The notes beneath the pieces are model-generated. The model was not told the DNA's origin. It searched no databases and saw only the letters and a list, made by a program, of their open reading frames with translations. From NCBI GenBank assembly GCA_023386495.1, contig JAEWJS010000132.1, positions 75,540 through 139,539 on the forward strand: a stretch of DNA of 64,000 bases, read 5' to 3'. Each line of letters begins with the position of its first letter. The first letter of the stretch is position 1. Source of the DNA: Bacillota bacterium. Its GTDB lineage: Bacteria > Bacillota > Bacilli > Paenibacillales > Paenibacillaceae. Positions 60,589-64,000 of the stretch are shown here, piece by piece. The position numbers were made by a program, and so were the translations under genes.

Positions 60589-61503
60589 CTACATGAAGTC
60601 GAAGAAGTAGCGAATCACATGGAAGAAGACCGGCGATGTATAGGTCAAGCTGTCGATCCGGCTTAAGTAGCTCTCCTTCATATTATCTTGCTTGTTGTCG
60701 TCGCCGATAAGCAGATCGCGCTTCAGCACGGAGATCGTCAGGCAGCCGAAGAAGCCGCTGAGGCTGATCAGCACGCCGGATAGGATTCCGAAGGTCGCAT
60801 CGAGCGGTGTCAGGTACGGATAGAGCAGGTACGACGCTGCCGTAGTTGCGACGATCGCGCAGGCGAAGCCTTCCCAAGTCAAGTACGGGTTGGCGGTCGG
60901 GACGATGCGGCGCTTGCCGAAATAGAGCGACGCGAGGGCATGAACGACGTCATTGAGCTGCGTCAACACGACAAGGAACAGCACCAGGCCAGCCCCATAC
61001 TCCGGCGTTGCGAATTGATAGTACGCGAGATGGCTCAGACCGAACACCATCAGCATGAGTCCCCATTGCGTCGAGCTGACATTGCGCAGGAAGCCGACGG
61101 TCCCCTTGTTGATCAGCCGCGGCAGCGGCAGGAACAAGAAGACATAGATTGGGATGAACACGATGAACATCCCGTACCATTCGATGTAGATCCAGTAGAA
61201 TTGCACGGGTATGGACAGGTACGCCCACAAGAATAGCCGTCGGTCCGTCCGCCTGGACCGGATCATCGAGAAGTATTCCTTCAGCGCGAAGAACGTAAGC
61301 ACCATCAGGGAGAGCAGCGAGACGATCGGATTGAACAGCGTCGCGAGGCAGAAAATCACGAACATGCCCCACCACGTCTTAATGCGCTGGCCGATCGCGG
61401 AATAATCCTTATCGGCGTGCTGCCGGCTCACCACCAGATAGGCGAGATGAATGACAGCCAGCGCAGCGAGGCATATGCCTAACGTATATAATGAGCTAAT
61501 CAT
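60589..61503 (-). CDS. CdsA-like phosphatidate cytidylyltransferase family membrane protein
   Basis: 304 residues from ATG 61503 (AGGTGA upstream). Eight or so transmembrane helices. The C-terminal half shows the CTP-transferase pattern: LTQLNDVVHALASLYFGKRR, ANPYLTWEGF, SVLKRDLLIGDD and a closing RIDSLTYTSPVFFH, comparable with the CdsA signature S-x-x-K-R-x(4)-K-D ... D-R-x-D, though the K-D and H-G-G parts are altered. CdsA makes CDP-diacylglycerol from phosphatidate and CTP. This is probably a paralogue in lipid metabolism rather than the housekeeping enzyme. Confidence 0.82.
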   Translation of the reverse strand: MISSLYTLGICLAALAVIHLAYLVVSRQHADKDYSAIGQRIKTWWGMFVIFCLATLFNPIVSLLSLMVLTFFALKEYFSMIRSRRTDRRLFLWAYLSIPVQFYWIYIEWYGMFIVFIPIYVFLFLPLPRLINKGTVGFLRNVSSTQWGLMLMVFGLSHLAYYQFATPEYGAGLVLFLVVLTQLNDVVHALASLYFGKRRIVPTANPYLTWEGFACAIVATTAASYLLYPYLTPLDATFGILSGVLISLSGFFGCLTISVLKRDLLIGDDNKQDNMKESYLSRIDSLTYTSPVFFHVIRYFFDFM

Positions 61504-61753
61504 AGCGATCACCTGCTTTATCATAGGGTAGTATGGTGTTATTCTCAAAGTTCGGTTGTCAGTACCGAGAAGGTTGGACGATGGTAGCAATTGAGGAGCG
61601 GAGTGTAGACAGATCTACATGAGCACCGGAAATTGCGCCAGCGTTCAAGATTCGATGCCGAATAATCTTCGAAGCATAACTTCGTAATGACAGGCGAACC
61701 CAATATGTTAATATTATGAAGGAAGACCAGATACATGTTAAGGGGAATCTCGG

Positions 61754-62299
61754 ATGGAAGCTGAACGCTCGGTCTATATTCTACTCACCAATACCGGTAC
61801 GCTTTTCACGAAGACCATCCAGACTTACACCAAAGCGCCTTACAATCATGCCTCGATCTCCTTCGACCGCGAGCTGTCGGAGCTGTACAGCTTCGGGAGG
61901 AAGAATCCGAATAATCCCCTGAACGGCGGCTTCGTGAAGGAGGATATCCAGACCGGCACGTACAGCAAGTACCCGAATACGACATGCGTCATCTATGAAC
62001 TGCGCGTATCGGACCGCGAAGTCGCGAAAATGAAACGCGTGCTGCAATTGTTCATCCGAATGCGGCAGAAGTTCTTCTATAACCTCCTCGGCGTCATCGG
62101 CGTCGCGCTCAAGGAGCCGGTCGAGTTCAGCAATTCCTACTTCTGCTCGCAATTCGTGGCCGAGATTCTGAAACGCTCCGGCATCCGGCTGTGGAATAAG
62201 CTGCCCGCCCTCGTTACGCCGGATGATTTTCGTCAGAGCGAGCGTCTCCACCTGATCTATGAGGGCAAATTAAGCGAATATAAGCCATCCGCTGAGTAG
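61754..62299 (+). CDS. YiiX-like permuted papain-fold amidase/hydrolase
   Basis: 181 residues (AAGGGG before ATG 61754). His32 in the strand YNHASISF precedes Cys131 in SYFCSQFVAEIL, the reversed order that marks the circularly permuted NlpC/P60-papain (YiiX/YebB-like) family. Such proteins cleave amide or ester bonds in peptidoglycan or lipids; several are lipid-modifying acyltransferases. No signal peptide. Monocistronic with its own terminator, divergent from the CdsA-like gene. Confidence 0.78.
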   Translation: MEAERSVYILLTNTGTLFTKTIQTYTKAPYNHASISFDRELSELYSFGRKNPNNPLNGGFVKEDIQTGTYSKYPNTTCVIYELRVSDREVAKMKRVLQLFIRMRQKFFYNLLGVIGVALKEPVEFSNSYFCSQFVAEILKRSGIRLWNKLPALVTPDDFRQSERLHLIYEGKLSEYKPSAE

Positions 62300-62310
62300 G
62301 GTGGGACAGG

Positions 62311-62347
62311 GCTGCTTCCGAGGTGTTCCGGAGGCAGCTTCTTTGTT
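62311..62347 (+). terminator. Terminator after permuted amidase gene
   Basis: GCTGCTTCCG (62311-62320) pairs with CGGAGGCAGC (62329-62338) with one mismatch; TTCTTTGTT follows. Confidence 0.75.
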
Positions 62348-62348
62348 G

Positions 62349-62404
62349 TTGACTTTTATTATAAACGATAATATGGTTATAGTACACTAGTTAAATAGTG
62401 CACT
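62349..62404 (+). promoter_or_regulatory. Promoter and probable GntR operator
   Basis: TTGACT (62349-62354), 17 bases, TATGGT (62372-62377). At the expected start point lies AGTACACTA (62381-62389)-N6-TAGTGCACT (62396-62404), nine-base arms with one mismatch. YtrA-type regulators repress their own operon at AGTGTA/TACACT-type inverted repeats, so this is the probable autorepression site. Confidence 0.6.
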
Positions 62405-62433
62405 GGTTCTCCAAGGTGAAGGAGGGTTGGACG

Positions 62434-62811
62434 ATGCAGCTAAATTTTAACAGCCCGAAGCCGATCTACATGCAGATGGTTGACGAGGTTAAGAGGGCAT
62501 TGGTGCGCGGCGAACTATCGCCAGGCGATAAAATCCCTTCGCATAAGGAGAGAGCGCAGATGTCGCAAGTGAATCCCAATACGGTCCAGCGCGCCTATCA
62601 GGAGATGGAGCGGGAAGGGCTGACCGAGACGCTGCGCGGTCAAGGGACGTTCATCCGGCATGATCCGGAGATGCTCATGCGGATCCGTTCGGAGATGGCG
62701 CATGCAGCCGTCCAGCAGTTCATCGAAGAGATGCGCGGTCTCGGCATCGATGCCGAGGAGACGGAACGGCTGCTGCGCAAGCAATTATCCGACAAGGGCG
62801 AGGAGGGATAG
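62434..62811 (+). CDS. GntR-family regulator, YtrA subfamily
   Basis: 125 residues from ATG 62434 (AAGGAGGG upstream). Winged-helix GntR N-terminus: PIYMQMVDEVKRALVRGELS, GDKIPSHKERAQMSQVNPNT, QRAYQEMEREGL, followed by a short dimerisation helix pair of the YtrA type instead of a large effector domain. YtrA regulators repress adjacent ABC transporter genes until wall-active agents appear. The ATPase gene begins three bases after the stop. Confidence 0.9.
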   Translation: MQLNFNSPKPIYMQMVDEVKRALVRGELSPGDKIPSHKERAQMSQVNPNTVQRAYQEMEREGLTETLRGQGTFIRHDPEMLMRIRSEMAHAAVQQFIEEMRGLGIDAEETERLLRKQLSDKGEEG

Positions 62812-62814
62812 ACG

Positions 62815-63525
62815 ATGGCAACCGAACAGACTTACATGATCGAATTGGAGGGCGTGCATAAGCGGTACCTGCTGAAGCAGGCATTAAGCGATATCGATCT
62901 TAGGATTCAGAGAGGGCGCATCGTCGGCCTGCTCGGTCCGAACGGGAGCGGGAAGTCGACGCTGCTGAAGCTGCTGGCTGGCTTGGTCCACCCGACGGCA
63001 GGCGCGATTCGCGTCAATGGCAGCCCGCTTACCGTCCAGCACAAGCAACAAATCGCGTATTTGCCGGAGATCGACCATCTCTACGGATGGATGACGGTGA
63101 CGGAGACGCTGCGGTTCATCTCCGGATTCTACGCCGACTGGCAGGCGGATAAGGCAGCCGACATGCTGATCGCGATGGACCTGGAAGGCAACCAGAAGGT
63201 GCGGAACCTGTCCAAGGGGATGCGGGCAAGGCTGAAGTTGGTCGCGGCCATGTCGCGCAACGTGCCGCTCGTCTTGCTCGACGAGCCGTTCTCGGGCATC
63301 GATCCGCCTTCGCGCGGCGCAATCATACGGTCGATCATTCGCGAGTTCCAATCGGACGATCAGACGATTCTGCTCTCGACGCATTCCGTGGCAGAATCGG
63401 AACCGATGTTCGACGACGTGATTTTCCTGCAGCAGGGCCGCGTCAAAGTGTTCGACTCCGCGGAGAATCTGCGGTCCGAATACGGCTGCTCGCTCGAGAA
63501 CATATGGGAGAGGGTGTACGCATAG
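62815..63525 (+). CDS. ABC transporter ATP-binding protein (YtrB-like)
   Basis: 236 residues. Walker A GPNGSGKST (41-49), a Q-loop near YLPEIDHLYGWMT, signature LSKGMRARLKL in a variant form, Walker B LVLLDEPF with a D-loop SGIDPP and H-loop LLSTHSV. YtrB-type ATPases serve exporters of the bacitracin/wall-stress class. Directly adjacent to the permease gene (TAG-ATG). Confidence 0.93.
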   Translation: MATEQTYMIELEGVHKRYLLKQALSDIDLRIQRGRIVGLLGPNGSGKSTLLKLLAGLVHPTAGAIRVNGSPLTVQHKQQIAYLPEIDHLYGWMTVTETLRFISGFYADWQADKAADMLIAMDLEGNQKVRNLSKGMRARLKLVAAMSRNVPLVLLDEPFSGIDPPSRGAIIRSIIREFQSDDQTILLSTHSVAESEPMFDDVIFLQQGRVKVFDSAENLRSEYGCSLENIWERVYA

Positions 63526-64000
63526 ATGGCATTCCGTCGATTGTTCAACAAGGAAGCGAGAAGCCTGTTTCCCTTATATGCCGTATTCTTAGCGGCGGTT
63601 ATCCTGCTGCACTTCTTCATCCTCTATAAGAGCAGCAAGTGGGACGACGATGCCTTCGTCGTGCTGGCGGTTGTCCTCCCGGGGTTGTTCGCCGCCGTGA
63701 TCGCGATTGGGGCCGGCTATTATCAGCTGCAGTCCGAGTGGAGGACCAATTCGATCTATCTCCTCATGTCCTTGCCTGTCCGCGGCTGGCGGATATTGCT
63801 GGCCAAGCTGACAGCTAATATGGTCCTGCTGATCGGCACGACCGTAGGAATGGCGGCAAGCTTCGTACTCATCCTGCTGCGGGACAAGTGGCCGGAATGG
63901 CGTGCTGCAGACGCGGTATCGCCGGCGCTGCCGACGTTGCTCATTGCAGTCTTGCATATCTTCTGGATAAGCGCGCTTGTCTTGTTCTTCCTGCTGGTAC
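63526..64000 (+). CDS. ABC transporter permease, partial (cut by window end)
   Basis: An open frame from ATG 63526 to the edge, 158 codons read, no stop. It begins MAFRRLFNKEARSLFPLYAV and has hydrophobic segments at about 15-33, 44-63, 97-118 and 138-158, as in ABC-2-type export permeases. It follows the ATPase with no gap, so it is the membrane partner of the GntR-ABC operon. The C-terminal part lies outside the window. Confidence 0.85.
   Translation, partial: MAFRRLFNKEARSLFPLYAVFLAAVILLHFFILYKSSKWDDDAFVVLAVVLPGLFAAVIAIGAGYYQLQSEWRTNSIYLLMSLPVRGWRILLAKLTANMVLLIGTTVGMAASFVLILLRDKWPEWRAADAVSPALPTLLIAVLHIFWISALVLFFLLV

Noticed and set aside
61676..61686. ATAACTTCGTA, resembling a loxP arm
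   Set aside because: Only one arm, with no inverted partner, 8-bp spacer or recombinase gene; an 11-base chance match.

Overview
The window looks like chromosome of a Paenibacillus-type member of the Bacillota. The signs are strong AGGAGG-type ribosome binding sites, several S-layer-homology (SLH) proteins, an LplB/YtcP-type sugar ABC system driven by a membrane-spanning AraC regulator, LytTR and AgrA/AgrC-like regulators, a copper-amine-oxidase-N stalk protein and a YtrA-type GntR-ABC operon, all in DNA with G/C-rich codon use. I see no rRNA, tRNA, CRISPR array, transposase or prophage gene.

Layout. 0-3.4 kb: VOC protein divergent from a WYL regulator with a near-perfect operator; general stress protein and zinc-ribbon PrsW-like protease. 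3.5-9.4 kb: SLH surface protein, 7TM histidine kinase and BTAD-type response regulator. 9.4-16.9 kb: nitroreductase, LytTR/GHKL two-component pair, serine hydrolase, MscS channel, double P-loop ATPase. 17-21 kb: second serine hydrolase, LytTR regulator with membrane partner, mqo. 21-28.3 kb: AraC sensor-regulator, sugar ABC transporter and GH105 hydrolase. 28.4-35.2 kb: MalT-like regulator, MDR oxidoreductase, secreted stalk protein, CE2-like esterase. 35.2-37.7 kb: minus-strand operon of an Lgt-like membrane protein, a cysteine-rich radical SAM protein resembling the tetraether/membrane-spanning-lipid synthase family, and a small membrane protein. 37.7-41.9 kb: lipoprotein, methyltransferase, ECF41 sigma factor with its AhpD-like partner and a matching promoter, LysM protein, excisionase-type regulator. 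42-49 kb: a second cassette of BTAD response regulator, two surface proteins and 7TM kinase, paralogous to the one at 3.5-9.4 kb. 49-64 kb: GH94-like phosphorylase, SLH-CAP protein, AraC regulator plus haloalkane dehalogenase, rlmN, sugar isomerase, AraC-GyrI regulator, an MFS exporter behind an attenuator-like leader, CdsA-like protein, permuted papain-fold amidase, and a GntR-ABC operon cut by the window end.

The observations I rate highest are: (1) the radical SAM/Lgt-like operon, a candidate lipid-modifying system; (2) the leader of the MFS gene at 59.16-59.31 kb, where an 8-codon peptide ORF with its own ribosome binding site precedes a long stem-loop whose outer arm is exactly complementary to the MFS ribosome binding site; (3) the two paralogous kinase/regulator/surface-protein cassettes; (4) the ECF41 sigma factor with an upstream promoter match; and (5) three kinds of intergenic repeat (TTAGCGCA family, a 36-bp tandem array and a 51-bp tandem array). 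All functions are read from sequence motifs and family knowledge; no searches were run.
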